A DNA stretch of 64,000 nt from Stutzerimonas stutzeri. Its GTDB lineage: Bacteria; Pseudomonadota; Gammaproteobacteria; Pseudomonadales; Pseudomonadaceae. The first letter of the stretch is position 1. Each line of letters starts with the position of its first letter. The notes under the pieces are model-generated. The model was given only the letters and a program-made list of their open reading frames with translations, was not told where the DNA came from and ran no database searches. The DNA lies in contig NZ_JAAMQZ010000015.1 in the NCBI RefSeq assembly GCF_013522825.1, positions 1 through 64,000 of the forward strand, read 5' to 3'. The position numbers and the translations under genes were made by a program. Below are positions 10,316-19,231 of this stretch, in pieces.

Positions 10316-12141
10316 TTGAGCATCTCCAGCCCTTCTGTGAAGACACTGGCGCCCTGCTCCGCCGGACTGAAGGAGGCCCGCAGAAAACCGAACAACTCGC
10401 GGCCACAGCCGATACCGAGGTCAGCGGGTGGCAAGACCCGCTCGCGGCTGTCGAACTCGGCCTGATCGACCAGCACCTGCAACTGCCCCGTGACGCCATC
10501 GACCCGGATGATATCGCCGTCGCGCACCTGGCTCAGCGGGCCGCCATCGAGCGCCTCGGGGCTCAGGTGAATCGCCGCCGGCACCTTGCCCGACGCACCG
10601 GACATGCGCCCATCGGTGACCAGCGCCACCTTGTAGCCGCGATCCTGCAGCACACCGAGAAAAGGCGTCAGCTTGTGCAGCTCCGGCATGCCGTTGGCCT
10701 TCGGCCCCTGAAAGCGCACCACCGCGACGAAATCCCGCTCCAGCTCGCCCGCCTGGAAAGCCTGGGCCAGCTCACCCTGGTCGCTGAAGACTCGTGCCGG
10801 CGCCTCGACCAGCAGATGCTCCGGCGCCACGGCGGAAATCTTGGTCACGCCGCGCCCCAGGTTGCCTTCCAGTACCCGCAATCCGCCTTCCACTGAGAAA
10901 GGCTGCTGTACCGGACGCAGGATCGCTTCATCGAGGCTCTGCTGCGGCCCTTCACGCCAGACCAGCCGGCCCTCGTCGAGGAACGGCTCCTGTGTGTAGC
11001 GTCTGAGGCCCTGGCCAGCCACCGTCTGCACGTCTTCATGCAGCAGCCCCGCATCCAGCAGGCTGCGTACCATGAAGGGCACGCCACCGGCGGCATGGAA
11101 ATGGTTCACATCAGCCTGGCCATTGGGATAGACCTTGGCCAGCAGCGGCGTGACCGCCGAGATATCCGCCATGTCCCGCCAGGTCAGCTGAATGCCCGCC
11201 GCCTGGGCGAATGCCGGAATATGCAGCGTGTGGTTGGTCGAGCCGCCGGTGGCACTCAGCGCCACCACCGCATTGACGATGGCCTTCTCGTCGACGATCC
11301 GGCACAGCGGCACATAGTTGCCGGCCTGCGCCGTCATGCGCGTGATCTGCCGTGCGGCTTCGCGGGTCAGCTCGTCGCGCAGCGGCGTATAGGGATTGAC
11401 GAACGAAGAGCCTGGCAGGTGCAGCCCCATGATTTCCATCACCACCTGGTTGGTGTTGGCGGTGCCATAGAAGGTGCAGGTGCCGGGGCTGTGATAGGAG
11501 AGCATTTCCGATTCCAGCAGCTCATCGCGGCTGGCCTTGCCTTCGGCGTAGAGCTGGCGCACTTCGGCTTTCTGCTTGTTGGGAATGCCCGACGGCATCG
11601 GCCCGCCCGGCACGAACACCGCCGGCAGATGGCCGAAGCGCAGGGCGCCGATCATCAGCCCCGGAATGATCTTGTCGCAGATGCCCAGGTACAACGCCGC
11701 ATCGAACATGTTGTGCGACAGGGCGATGGCCGTCGCCATGGCGATCACTTCGCGGCTGGCAAGGCTCAGCTCCATGCCCGCCTCGCCCTGGGTGACGCCG
11801 TCGCACATGGCCGGCACACCGCCGGCGAACTGCCCCACCGAACCGACCTCACGCAGCGCCTGCTTGATGATTTCGGGAAAGTGCTCGTAGGGCTGGTGCG
11901 CCGAGAGCATGTCGTTGTAGGCCGAGACGATGGCCACGTTGGCCTCGTTCATCAGGCGCAGGCGCTGCTTGTCTTCCACAGAGGCACAACCGGCCACGCC
12001 GTGGGCGAAGTTGGCGCATTGCAGCTTGCCGCGCTGCGGCCCTTCGCTGGCCGCCGCGGCCATCATCGCCAGATAGCGCTGTCGCGTGGGCCGGCTGCGC
12101 TCGATCAAACGCTCGGTAACCTGTTGAATCTGCGCGTGCAT
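10312..12141 (-). CDS. edd: 6-phosphogluconate dehydratase
   Basis: Edd dehydrates 6-phosphogluconate to KDPG, the committed Entner-Doudoroff step, using a Fe-S cluster. The 609-residue protein matches the IlvD/Edd family ([48 protein letters not shown]). Its ATG is only 4 bp after the stop of scpB, and its Shine-Dalgarno GGGAG lies in the last scpB codons. There is therefore no room for a private promoter or a HexR operator immediately upstream, unlike edd loci with their own control region. Confidence 0.97.
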   Translation of the reverse strand: MHAQIQQVTERLIERSRPTRQRYLAMMAAAASEGPQRGKLQCANFAHGVAGCASVEDKQRLRLMNEANVAIVSAYNDMLSAHQPYEHFPEIIKQALREVGSVGQFAGGVPAMCDGVTQGEAGMELSLASREVIAMATAIALSHNMFDAALYLGICDKIIPGLMIGALRFGHLPAVFVPGGPMPSGIPNKQKAEVRQLYAEGKASRDELLESEMLSYHSPGTCTFYGTANTNQVVMEIMGLHLPGSSFVNPYTPLRDELTREAARQITRMTAQAGNYVPLCRIVDEKAIVNAVVALSATGGSTNHTLHIPAFAQAAGIQLTWRDMADISAVTPLLAKVYPNGQADVNHFHAAGGVPFMVRSLLDAGLLHEDVQTVAGQGLRRYTQEPFLDEGRLVWREGPQQSLDEAILRPVQQPFSVEGGLRVLEGNLGRGVTKISAVAPEHLLVEAPARVFSDQGELAQAFQAGELERDFVAVVRFQGPKANGMPELHKLTPFLGVLQDRGYKVALVTDGRMSGASGKVPAAIHLSPEALDGGPLSQVRDGDIIRVDGVTGQLQVLVDQAEFDSRERVLPPADLGIGCGRELFGFLRASFSPAEQGASVFTEGLEMLK

Positions 12142-12145
12142 GGCG

Positions 12146-12886
12146 TTACTCCCGGTCTGTGGCTTGAGCCTCGTCAGGCAAATCGTCGAAGTCAGTCTTC
12201 AGGCCACTTTCCATGTTGTCCAGTTCCATCAGCAGGCTGCGGAAGCTGGGCTTCTCATCTGGCGTCTGCATTTGTGCGGCAAGGTCGGCGCGCGCCTGCA
12301 GCCCATCGGGTACCGGCGCCTCGTCCTCATCCAGCGGCAACGGCGCGGGCTCCATCTCGCGCAGCACCGCCAGCGGCGGCAACTCATCGAGATTCTTCAG
12401 GTTGAAGTGGTCGAGAAACTGCCGGGTGGTGGCGAACATCGCCGGTCGCCCCGGCACCTCGCGATGGCCGACAACGCGCACCCATTCGCGCTCCAGCAGC
12501 GTCTTGACGATCTGGCTGTTGACCGCCACGCCGCGCACGTCCTCGATCTCTCCACGGGTAATCGGCTGGCGATAGGCAATCAGCGCCAGGGTTTCCAGCA
12601 ACGCCCGCGAATAACGCTGTGGCCGCTCTTCCCAGAGCCGACCGACCCAGGGCGAGAAGCGCTCGCGCACCTGCAGACGGTAGCCGCTGGCGACTTCCCT
12701 GAGCTCGAATGCACGGCCCTTGCAGGACTTGTCGAGCACCTCCAGCGCCTTGCGCAACTGCGCCGTCGAGGGGCGTTCGGCGTCCTCGAAGAGTTCGCCC
12801 ATGCGCTCGATGGTCATGGGCTTGCCGGAGGCCAACAGCAGGGCTTCCAGCAGCGCGGCAAGGTCCTTGGGTTCGGAAAGATTCAC
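12146..12886 (-). CDS. scpB: Segregation and condensation protein B (SMC-Scp kleisin partner)
   Basis: ScpB is the winged-helix accessory subunit that binds the ScpA kleisin in the SMC-ScpAB condensin. The protein is 246 residues, with two winged-helix repeats ([21 protein letters not shown] is part of the second) and an acidic, variable C-terminus. I use GTG 12886, preceded by AAGGAG at 7 bp. A longer frame from 12946 overlaps scpA and lacks homologue support. It is 25 bp after scpA and 4 bp before edd. Confidence 0.92.
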   Translation of the reverse strand: MNLSEPKDLAALLEALLLASGKPMTIERMGELFEDAERPSTAQLRKALEVLDKSCKGRAFELREVASGYRLQVRERFSPWVGRLWEERPQRYSRALLETLALIAYRQPITRGEIEDVRGVAVNSQIVKTLLEREWVRVVGHREVPGRPAMFATTRQFLDHFNLKNLDELPPLAVLREMEPAPLPLDEDEAPVPDGLQARADLAAQMQTPDEKPSFRSLLMELDNMESGLKTDFDDLPDEAQATDRE

Positions 12887-12911
12887 AGCCTGACTCCTTC
12901 TTCGGTTGCCG

Positions 12912-13730
12912 TCATTCGGTGCGAAGCCGGACATGGATCGGCGCAAAAGCCTCGTTCTGCACCAGCTCGACCAGCGATTCCTTGATCAGCTCCAGCACCG
13001 CAATGAAGGTGACCACCACCCCAGCCCGCCCCTCTTCGGCGCTGAACAATGCGACGAAGGGCACGAACGCGCCACCCTTGAGGCGCTCCAGCACCTGGCT
13101 CATGCGTTCGCGGGTGGAGAGCGCTTCACGGCTGATCTGATGGCTCTCGAACATGTCGGCGCGGCGCAGCACCTCGGCCATGGAAACCAGCAACTCCTCC
13201 AGGCTGACGTCGGGCAGCAGCTTGCGCGCCCGCGCCTCGGGGGCTTCCAGGCGTGGCACATGCAGTTCGCGACCGACACGCGGCAACCCATCGAGATCCT
13301 CGGACGCGGCCTTGAAACGCTCGTATTCCTGCAAACGGCGGATCAGCTCGGCGCGCGGATCGAGCCCATCCTCCTCGACCTCCACCGAACGCGGCAGCAG
13401 CATGCGCGACTTGATCTCGGCCAGCATGGCAGCCATCACCAGATACTCGGCGGCCAACTCCAGGCGCACGCTTTTCATCAGCTCGACATAGCCCATGTAC
13501 TGCCGGGTAATCTCCGCCACGGGAATGTCGAGAATGTCGATGTTCTGCTTGCGGATCAGGTACAGCAGCAGGTCCAGCGGCCCCTCGAAGGCTTCGAGAA
13601 ACACCTCGAGGGCATCGGGCGGAATGTAGAGATCCTGCGGCAGTTCATTGAACGCCTCGCCGTAGACCAGCGCCAGCCGCAACTGCTCACCGGGCAGGGT
13701 GTCGACGGCCTCGGCCTGGGTTTGCTGCAT
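12912..13730 (-). CDS. scpA: Segregation and condensation protein A (kleisin)
   Basis: ScpA bridges the SMC heads in bacterial condensin and organises the nucleoid. The 272-residue protein shows the conserved N-terminal block FEGPLDLLLYLIRKQNIDILDIP and EYLVMAAMLAEIKSRMLLP, and a C-terminal winged helix (VVTFIAVLELIKES). ATG 13730 follows GGAGAG. It is 46 bp downstream of trpS. Pairing with scpB is standard. Confidence 0.94.
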   Translation of the reverse strand: MQQTQAEAVDTLPGEQLRLALVYGEAFNELPQDLYIPPDALEVFLEAFEGPLDLLLYLIRKQNIDILDIPVAEITRQYMGYVELMKSVRLELAAEYLVMAAMLAEIKSRMLLPRSVEVEEDGLDPRAELIRRLQEYERFKAASEDLDGLPRVGRELHVPRLEAPEARARKLLPDVSLEELLVSMAEVLRRADMFESHQISREALSTRERMSQVLERLKGGAFVPFVALFSAEEGRAGVVVTFIAVLELIKESLVELVQNEAFAPIHVRLRTE

Positions 13731-13776
13731 GCTCTCTCCTGACAGCGATGGTGGCGTTGCTGCTGTCGAACTGTTG

Positions 13777-14982
13777 CTATCGATAGTTCAGCCCCATGGC
13801 CTGGCGCACCACCAGCAGCGTCTCGCGCGCTTCATCACGGGCTTGTTCGGCGCCCTCGGCGAGAATGCTGCGCACCAGGTCCGGGTTCTGCTCGTAATCC
13901 AGCGCGCGCTCCTGCAAAGGCGCGAGTTCAAGCCTGATCGCCTCGATCAGCGGCGCCTTGCATTCCAGGCAGCCAATCCCGGCGCTGCGGCAACCCTGCT
14001 CCGCCCACTGGCAGACATCCTCGCCTGAATGGACAAGATGCATCTGCCACACCGGACAACGGGTCGGCTCGCCCGGATCGTGGCGATGCACCCGTGCTGG
14101 ATCGGTGGGCATGCGCTTGATCTTTTCTTCGATCTCGACCGGCGTATCGCGCAGGAAAATGGAGTTGTTGCTGGACTTGGACATCTTGCCACCATCGAGA
14201 CCCGACAGCTTCGGCGTATCACCGAGCAGCGCCTGCGGCTCGGGCAGCAGCACCTTGCCCTCACCTTCCAGATAGCCGAACAGGCGTTCGCGGTCGCCAA
14301 TGGTGATGGTCTGCTGATCCTTGAGCAGCGCGCGGGCCGTCTCCAGCGCCTCCAGATCGCCCTGTTCCTGATAGCTTTTGCGCAGGCTGGCGTAGAGCCT
14401 GGAGCTTTTCTTGCCAAGCTTGCGCACCGCCGCTTCCGCCTTCGCCTGAAAATCCTCTTCACCACCGTACAGATGGTTGAAGCGCCGGGCTACATCACGG
14501 GCGAACTCGATATGCGGCAGCTGGTCCGCACCCACCGGCACCAGGCCTGCGCGATAGGCGAGGATATCGGCGGCCTGCAACAGCGGATAACCCAGGAAAC
14601 CGTAAGTGGCGTGCTCCCGGTGCTGCGCATCGAGCTGCTGATCCTTGTAGGACGGTACCCGTTCAAGCCAGCCCTGCGGGCAGATCATCGACAGCAACAG
14701 ATGCAACTCGGCATGCTCGGGCACCTGGGACTGGACGAACAGTGTCGCCGAACTCGGGCTGACGCCGGCGGCGAGCCAGTCGATGGCCATGTCATATGTA
14801 TGCCGGGAAATATCACTGCCCGTGGTGGCATCGGTGGTCAGCGCATGCCAATCCACGATGCAGAAAAAGCACTGGTACTCATGCTGCAACCTGACCCAGT
14901 TCTTCAATACGCCGTAATAGTGGCCCAGGTGAAGCCGGCCATTGGGGCGCATCCCCGAAACCACACGTCGCTGCGAATCCAT
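13777..14982 (-). CDS. trpS: Tryptophanyl-tRNA synthetase
   Basis: This class I aminoacyl-tRNA synthetase charges tRNA-Trp in the cytosol. The 401-residue protein carries the HIGH-like motif HLGHYYG at 18-24 and the KMSKS loop in GGKMSKSSNN. It is of the form with a longer C-terminal half. I use ATG 14982 (MDSQRRVVSG). A TTG three codons upstream (14991) has a better-placed AAGGA and could be the real start. The in-frame hydrophobic extension to 15069 overlaps the yciO gene and is not a credible signal peptide for a tRNA synthetase. Confidence 0.92.
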   Translation of the reverse strand: MDSQRRVVSGMRPNGRLHLGHYYGVLKNWVRLQHEYQCFFCIVDWHALTTDATTGSDISRHTYDMAIDWLAAGVSPSSATLFVQSQVPEHAELHLLLSMICPQGWLERVPSYKDQQLDAQHREHATYGFLGYPLLQAADILAYRAGLVPVGADQLPHIEFARDVARRFNHLYGGEEDFQAKAEAAVRKLGKKSSRLYASLRKSYQEQGDLEALETARALLKDQQTITIGDRERLFGYLEGEGKVLLPEPQALLGDTPKLSGLDGGKMSKSSNNSIFLRDTPVEIEEKIKRMPTDPARVHRHDPGEPTRCPVWQMHLVHSGEDVCQWAEQGCRSAGIGCLECKAPLIEAIRLELAPLQERALDYEQNPDLVRSILAEGAEQARDEARETLLVVRQAMGLNYR

Positions 14983-15038
14983 GAAGCTCAAAAGGGTTTC
15001 CTTCGTTGTATCTGCAAGGGCAAGTGAAAGGAGCGATA

Positions 15039-15662
15039 TCAGGAGGAGAAAGGCGCGGGGTCGCCGCACCCGACACGCACCACTTCGGGATCGCCGTCGA
15101 CCAGGCTGATGACGGTCGAGGCCTCGGCGCCACCGTAGCCTCCGTCGATGATCAGATCCACCTGACGTTCGAGCACATCGCGCATTTCATAGGGATCGCT
15201 CATCGGTTCGGTTTCACCCGGCAGGATCAGGCTGACGCTCATCAGCGGCTCGCCCAGTTCGGTGAGCAGGGCCTGGGCAATGGGCAGCTGCGGTACCCGC
15301 AGGCCGATGGTGCGGCGCTTGGGATGCAGCAGCATGCGCGGCACTTCACGGGTCGCGCTGAGGATGATGGTGTAGGGACCGGGCAGATGCGCCTTGAGCA
15401 GGCGGAAAGCTGCCGTATCGACCTTGGCGAACAGGCCGAGCTGGGACAGATCGCTGCAGACCAGGGTGAAATTGTGCTTGTCGTCCAGCTGGCGCAGGCG
15501 ACGGATGCGCTCGATACCCGCCTTGTTGCCCATGGCGCAGCCGATGGCATACGAAGAATCGGTCGGGTAGATCACCACGCCGCCCTGGCGAATGATCTCC
15601 ACAGCCTGCTTGATCAGCCTGACCTGGGGATTTTCCGGATGGATCTGAAAGAACTGGCTCAC
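15039..15662 (-). CDS. yciO: YciO/Sua5-YrdC-family protein (L-threonylcarbamoyladenylate synthase-like)
   Basis: The 207-residue protein belongs to the Sua5/YciO/YrdC family, which binds ATP and RNA. YrdC/Sua5 make threonylcarbamoyl-AMP for t6A tRNA modification; YciO members have weak or uncertain activity. PTDSSYAIGC and the KHNFTLVCSDLSQL and LPGPYTIIL blocks are diagnostic. I start at GTG 15662 (GGGAG upstream), where homologues begin (SQFFQIHPENPQ). The longer frame overlaps the upstream PHP gene. Spacing is 13 bp after the PHP gene. Confidence 0.88.
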   Translation of the reverse strand: MSQFFQIHPENPQVRLIKQAVEIIRQGGVVIYPTDSSYAIGCAMGNKAGIERIRRLRQLDDKHNFTLVCSDLSQLGLFAKVDTAAFRLLKAHLPGPYTIILSATREVPRMLLHPKRRTIGLRVPQLPIAQALLTELGEPLMSVSLILPGETEPMSDPYEMRDVLERQVDLIIDGGYGGAEASTVISLVDGDPEVVRVGCGDPAPFSS

Positions 15663-15675
15663 GACGACTCCCTGT

Positions 15676-16542
15676 TCAGCGGGCAAAAGACTTGTCTGGT
15701 TCATGATCGAAATGCCTCCAGATGGGCTGCAGATCGTCCGGCAACGCGCGATACATCCCCAGTTCCGACCAGTCCCCAGGCGCATGAAAATCACTGCCGA
15801 TACTGGCCATCAGACCGAACTCCCGCGCCAGAATCGACAGCCCGCCCACCTGTTCCAGCGGTTGCATGCCGTTGACCACTTCCAGCGCATGGCCACCGCC
15901 CTGGACGAAATCGATCACCAGCCGACGCCGCTTGCTGCGGGTGAAATCGTATTGCCAGGGATGTGCCAGACTGATCCAGGCACCCGCCTCATGCAAGGTC
16001 TTCAGCGTTTCGTCGAGGCTCGGCCAGTGCTGCTTCACATCGCCGAGCTTGCCCGATCCGAGCCATTTGCGAAACGCCTCGGCATGATCACGCACATGCC
16101 CGGCACGCACCAGAAATTCCGCAAAGTGCGGGCGCGCCGGCGCGTTGCCACTGTCGCCCAGTTCCTGCTGCACGGCCCGCGCGCCTTCGAGCGCGCCCGG
16201 CATGCCCTTGGCCGCCAGGCGCTGGGCAATCGATTCGGCCCGCTGCCAGCGGCCATCACGCAAGCGGGCAATGGCTTGCTTCAGCGCATTCGCCTCACGA
16301 TCGAAGGCATAGCCGAGAATATGAACGGTCGCGCCATTCCACAAGCAGGACAGCTCGATCCCGTTGACCAGGCGAATACCCAGCGAGTCGGCAGCGGCAC
16401 GGGCCGCATCGAGCCCTTCGAGGGTGTCGTGATCGGTCAGCGCGAGCAGCTCGACCCCGCGCGCATGCGCCCGTTCGACCAGTACCTCAGGCGCCAGAAC
16501 ACCATCGGAGGCGGTGCTGTGGCAATGCAGATCGACAATCAT
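15676..16542 (-). CDS. rnm: PHP-domain phosphoesterase (RNase AM / TrpH / YciV type)
   Basis: The 288-residue protein has the PHP metal-binding motifs DLHCHSTASDG at the N-terminus, LTDHDT, and C-terminal histidines in SLAHPWQ and SDFHAPG. E. coli YciV (RNase AM) hydrolyses nucleoside 3',5'-bisphosphates and trims 5' ends of rRNA; the same role is inferred here. I choose ATG 16542. An ATG four codons upstream is possible but too close to its GGAG. A tandem hexanucleotide repeat lies about 65 bp upstream, in the presumed promoter or leader of this long operon. Confidence 0.88.
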   Translation of the reverse strand: MIVDLHCHSTASDGVLAPEVLVERAHARGVELLALTDHDTLEGLDAARAAADSLGIRLVNGIELSCLWNGATVHILGYAFDREANALKQAIARLRDGRWQRAESIAQRLAAKGMPGALEGARAVQQELGDSGNAPARPHFAEFLVRAGHVRDHAEAFRKWLGSGKLGDVKQHWPSLDETLKTLHEAGAWISLAHPWQYDFTRSKRRRLVIDFVQGGGHALEVVNGMQPLEQVGGLSILAREFGLMASIGSDFHAPGDWSELGMYRALPDDLQPIWRHFDHEPDKSFAR

Positions 16543-16946
16543 TCGGGTGCTCATTCTCCAGAGAGGTGGCGGTAGGCAATATTCGACCACCACTGCCTGC
16601 GCGCGTGCCGTAGCCGTAGCCGTAGCCGTAGCCGTAGCCGTAGCCGTCGCTGACACTCGCAGGCAACGCGGACATCGCCACCGAAAACACTGAGCGCTCA
16701 ACGGCTCAATAATGTTCCGCCAAAAATACAGTTTCCGTATTATGCCGCCAGTCCATGCCTGTGGCTCTCTCCATGAACGAATCAGCGCTTCATGAGCCGC
16801 ATTTGCAAAGCCAGCTTGAAGGCGAACAAGACAGGCACATGCCATTTCATTGGCAAAAAGCCTCATGTTCGGCACATCATGGGCACCGCTGTCCAACTGC
16901 CATCAGCAGTACATACAATCGAACCTGAACGATCACAGGAGATACC
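16543..16946. other. Divergent intergenic region between the PHP gene and yciI
   Basis: This is about 400 bp with no convincing gene. It holds the hexanucleotide repeat and, further right, A/T-richer sequence (about 16715-16745) that may carry promoters in both directions. A septation/IspZ (YciB) gene, which I would expect beside yciI in many pseudomonads, is not present. Confidence 0.5.
16607..16647. repeat. Tandem hexanucleotide repeat (GCCGTA x6 plus a partial copy)
   Basis: Six perfect GCCGTA units run from 16607 to 16642, followed by GCCGT of an imperfect seventh. The array is in the gap between the divergent PHP and yciI genes, about 65 bp upstream of the PHP start. Slippage would change promoter or leader length by 6 bp steps. 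It is too short and regular to be a CRISPR array. Confidence 0.9.
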
Positions 16947-17246
16947 ATGCTCTACGCCATCATCGCCACCGACCTGCCCGACTCGCTGCAACAGCGCCTG
17001 GCCTCACGCCCGGCCCACCTGGCGCGCCTCGACCAGCTCAAGAGCGAAGGCCGCCTGGTTCTGGCCGGTCCGCACCCGGCCATCGACAGCAATGATCCCG
17101 GCGCCGCCGGTTTCACCGGCAGCCTGGTGGTTGCCGAATTCGAATCGCTGCAGGCCGCCGAGCAATGGGCCGAGGCCGACCCCTACAAGGCCGCCGGCGT
17201 TTATGGTCCGGTCATCGTAAAGCCGTTCAAGCAGGTTTATCCCTGA
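16947..17246 (+). CDS. YciI family protein
   Basis: The 99-residue small cytosolic protein has the YciI dimeric alpha/beta-barrel fold. The conserved RPAHLARLD (His) and [20 protein letters not shown] motifs are present. Family members have a putative His-Asp active site, and some are hydrolases or domains of larger enzymes; the function here is unknown. It is preceded by CACAGGAG at good spacing. It is followed after 79 bp by a small membrane protein and cpxR, as in P. aeruginosa. Confidence 0.9.
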   Translation: MLYAIIATDLPDSLQQRLASRPAHLARLDQLKSEGRLVLAGPHPAIDSNDPGAAGFTGSLVVAEFESLQAAEQWAEADPYKAAGVYGPVIVKPFKQVYP

Positions 17247-17325
17247 GTATCACCTGAGGTCGTCATGTATCTGTCAGGCCGTGGCTTTCCACGGCCCATA
17301 AAAAGAAAAGGAAAGAGGAGTTCCG

Positions 17326-17712
17326 ATGCGCCAAGGTTCGCTGTCCCTGCTGCTTGTTCTGTGTCTTGCCTCACCCCTGCTGCATGCCCAGGAAGAAACT
17401 GCCGCTCCCACCGAGCCTCAGCTCGAACCAGGACAGCCCTCGACCGAAAACGAACCGCAGCGTGCCGAGCCTGGCAGCCGCGACCCGGCCATCAACGTCG
17501 ATCAGATGCAGCTGGCGCAACTGCGTCAGGAAAACCGACGCCTGCGCATGCAGTTGCATGAGGAACAGGCGAAGATACAGTCACAATCGCAGCCGCAACT
17601 GCTGAACGAGCAGCAGCAATGGTTTGCCATTGGCGGCGGTGTCGGAGTGCTGGGGTTCCTGCTGGGCGTACTGACCACGCGCAGCCGTCGCCGCCGGCAA
17701 TGGTTGAACTGA
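17326..17712 (+). CDS. Predicted secreted/anchored coiled-coil protein upstream of cpxR
   Basis: The protein is 128 residues. An N-terminal signal peptide (LLLVLCLASPLLHA, cut near residue 21) is followed by an acidic Pro/Glu-rich linker. A short Leu/Gln-rich coiled coil (about 60-95) and a single C-terminal transmembrane segment (WFAIGGGVGVLGFLLGVL) come next, ending in a basic RSRRRR tail. That topology puts the coiled coil in the periplasm. Homologues next to cpxR are sometimes misnamed translation initiation factor 2. The Shine-Dalgarno AGAGGAG is good. It may take part in envelope stress sensing, but this is only inferred from position. Confidence 0.8.
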   Translation: MRQGSLSLLLVLCLASPLLHAQEETAAPTEPQLEPGQPSTENEPQRAEPGSRDPAINVDQMQLAQLRQENRRLRMQLHEEQAKIQSQSQPQLLNEQQQWFAIGGGVGVLGFLLGVLTTRSRRRRQWLN

Positions 17713-17732
17713 AAACCCATACGAGCGGATGC

Positions 17733-18410
17733 ATGAGCGAACTGCTGCTGATAGACGATGACCAGGAACTCTGCGAGCTACTGGTCAGCTGGCTGGCCCA
17801 GGAAGGTTTCGTCGCCCACGCCTGCCATGACGGCCAAAGTGCCAGGGTGGCGTTGACCGAGCACCAGCCCAGCGCGGTGGTGCTCGACGTGATGCTGCCC
17901 GACGGCAGCGGGCTGGAACTGCTCAAGCAGTTGCGCAGCGAATATCCCGAACTGCCGGTGCTGATGCTCTCCGGTCGTGGCGAGCCACTGGATCGCATCC
18001 TCGGGCTGGAACTGGGCGCCGACGACTACCTGGCCAAGCCCTGCGATCCACGCGAACTCACCGCGCGCCTGCGGGCCGTCCTGCGTCGCAGCCAGCCGGC
18101 CAGCACGCCGAGCCAGCTGGAACTGGGCGATCTGTGCTACAGCCCGGCGCGCGGCGTGGCCAACGTCGGTGAACATGAAGTGACGCTGACGCTGTCCGAG
18201 GGTCGCATCCTCGAAGCGCTGCTCGGCCAGCCTGGCGAACCCATGGACAAACAGGCGCTGGCGCAACTGGCCCTCGGGCGCAAACTGACCCTCTACGACC
18301 GCAGTCTGGACATGCATGTCAGCAACCTGCGGCGCAAGCTCGGACCGCACCCGGACGGGCGCCAGCGCATCGTCGCCCTGCGCAGCCGCGGTTACCTTTA
18401 CGCTTCCTGA
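17733..18410 (+). CDS. cpxR: OmpR-family response regulator CpxR
   Basis: The 225-residue response regulator has a receiver domain (acidic pocket IDDD, phospho-acceptor Asp52 in VVLDVMLPDG, conserved Lys in LAKP) and a C-terminal winged-helix DNA-binding domain (DRSLDMHVSNLRRKLG). The adjacent CpxP/Spy-like protein and sensor kinase identify it as the envelope-stress regulator CpxR. It begins 20 bp after the previous gene. Direct GTAAA-type repeats just downstream may be its own binding site for the cpxP promoter. Confidence 0.9.
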   Translation: MSELLLIDDDQELCELLVSWLAQEGFVAHACHDGQSARVALTEHQPSAVVLDVMLPDGSGLELLKQLRSEYPELPVLMLSGRGEPLDRILGLELGADDYLAKPCDPRELTARLRAVLRRSQPASTPSQLELGDLCYSPARGVANVGEHEVTLTLSEGRILEALLGQPGEPMDKQALAQLALGRKLTLYDRSLDMHVSNLRRKLGPHPDGRQRIVALRSRGYLYAS

Positions 18411-18415
18411 GCGGC

Positions 18416-18432
18416 TTTACCGAGCCTTTACC
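18416..18432. promoter_or_regulatory. Candidate CpxR binding site (TTTACC direct repeat)
   Basis: TTTACC (18416-18421) and TTTACC (18427-18432) are direct repeats 11 bp apart; another TTTAC lies at 18397-18401. In reverse this reads GTAAA...GTAAA, close to the E. coli CpxR box (GTAAA-N5-GTAAA), one base longer in spacing. It lies about 110 bp upstream of the cpxP-like gene. The repeats are seen directly; CpxR binding is inferred. Confidence 0.45.
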
Positions 18433-18538
18433 CTGCCCTGACCGCCCTTGACCTTGCGCTGCCTAAACTGAGCTCATCCGGTCAAGGGCAGACACACCGC
18501 TCGCATACAGGCCGGCATCCATACACAGGAGAGTTCTC

Positions 18539-18952
18539 ATGATGCGCAAAACCCTTATCGCACTCGCTTTCGCTTCCGCCCTCCCTGCCGTCGCCCTGGC
18601 GATGCCCGGCGCCGGTCATGACCATCACGGCGGCAAGCGCGCGCCGCACATGTTCGAGCAACTCGACCTCAGCAAGGAACAGAAGCGCGACATGCGCAAG
18701 CTGATGGGCGAACAGATGAAGAGCCGCCACGACATTACCCAGCGCTACCTGGACAAACTGCCCGAAGCCGAGCGCAAGGCCATGCAGGATGAACTGAAGA
18801 ACAGCAAGCAGGAAACCCACAAGAAGATTCGCGACCTGCTCAAGCCCGAACAGCAGAAGCAGTTCGACGAAATGCACGAGAAAATGGAAGCCAAACGCGC
18901 CGAACGTGCTGAATTCAAGCAGTGGAAAGCCGAGCGCGACAGCAAGAACTGA
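18539..18952 (+). CDS. CpxP/Spy-family periplasmic stress protein
   Basis: The 137-residue protein has a Sec signal peptide (cut after ALA, about residue 21), a His-rich N-terminus (AGHDHHGGK) and LTXXQ-like helices (LDLSKEQKRDMRKL and LLKPEQQKQFDEM). This is the Spy/CpxP chaperone fold. It probably buffers misfolded periplasmic protein and represses the Cpx sensor. The histidines may bind metal. GGAGAG precedes the ATG pair; the second ATG is equally possible. It lies between cpxR and cpxS, the usual pseudomonad order. Confidence 0.85.
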   Translation: MMRKTLIALAFASALPAVALAMPGAGHDHHGGKRAPHMFEQLDLSKEQKRDMRKLMGEQMKSRHDITQRYLDKLPEAERKAMQDELKNSKQETHKKIRDLLKPEQQKQFDEMHEKMEAKRAERAEFKQWKAERDSKN

Positions 18953-19008
18953 AGAACGGGAAGAAGCAAGCGCCTTCGGCGATTCCACTCTACGAAGCTC
19001 CAACTTGC

Positions 19009-19042
19009 GTAGGTCGAATTAGCCGAAGGCGTAATCCGACGG
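19009..19042. repeat. REP-like palindrome (GTCGAATTA / TAATCCGAC)
   Basis: Arms GTCGAATTA and TAATCCGAC (8 of 9 pairs) flank GCCGAAGGCG. Nearly the same sequence occurs at 35107-35134. Confidence 0.6.
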
Positions 19043-19110
19043 GCATGCTTGCAGACAACCACAGAGCCACGACAGATAAAGCGCTTACCTCGGTGGTGTT
19101 CGATCATTCG

Positions 19111-19143
19111 CTCGTCGGGTTGGTGAAGCGTAACCCGGCCTAC
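19111..19143. repeat. REP-like palindrome (CGGGTT / AACCCG)
   Basis: CGGGTT (19116-19121) and AACCCG (19132-19137) flank GGTGAAGCGT, with an outer GTAGGC on the minus strand. It belongs to the same loose family of GTAGG...GAAGCG...CC elements as others in the window. Confidence 0.55.
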
Positions 19144-19231
19144 AAAGCGCCAGCATTTCCGCGGCCCTGATTTTCATAACCCGACGCTCCAATGGTAATT
19201 TCATCAACCCCTGACCTGGAGTATCTACCCG

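Larger units (their letters stand above)
18953..19231. other. Gap before cpxS carrying two REP-like palindromes
   Basis: There is no gene here. It holds the two small dispersed palindromic repeats listed separately (19009-19042 and 19111-19143). These may act as mRNA-stabilising or attenuating hairpins between cpxP and cpxS. Confidence 0.5.

Noticed and set aside
11038..12405. A 455-codon plus-strand frame opposite edd and scpB.
   Set aside because: It overlaps two conserved genes completely and crosses their junction; the composition is typical of an antisense frame.
14983..15069. N-terminal hydrophobic extension of trpS as a signal peptide.
   Set aside because: A tRNA synthetase is cytosolic, the extension overlaps the yciO stop region, and homologues start at the internal Met.
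16607..16647. Short tandem repeat as a possible CRISPR array.
   Set aside because: The units are six bases with no spacers and no cas genes; it is a microsatellite.
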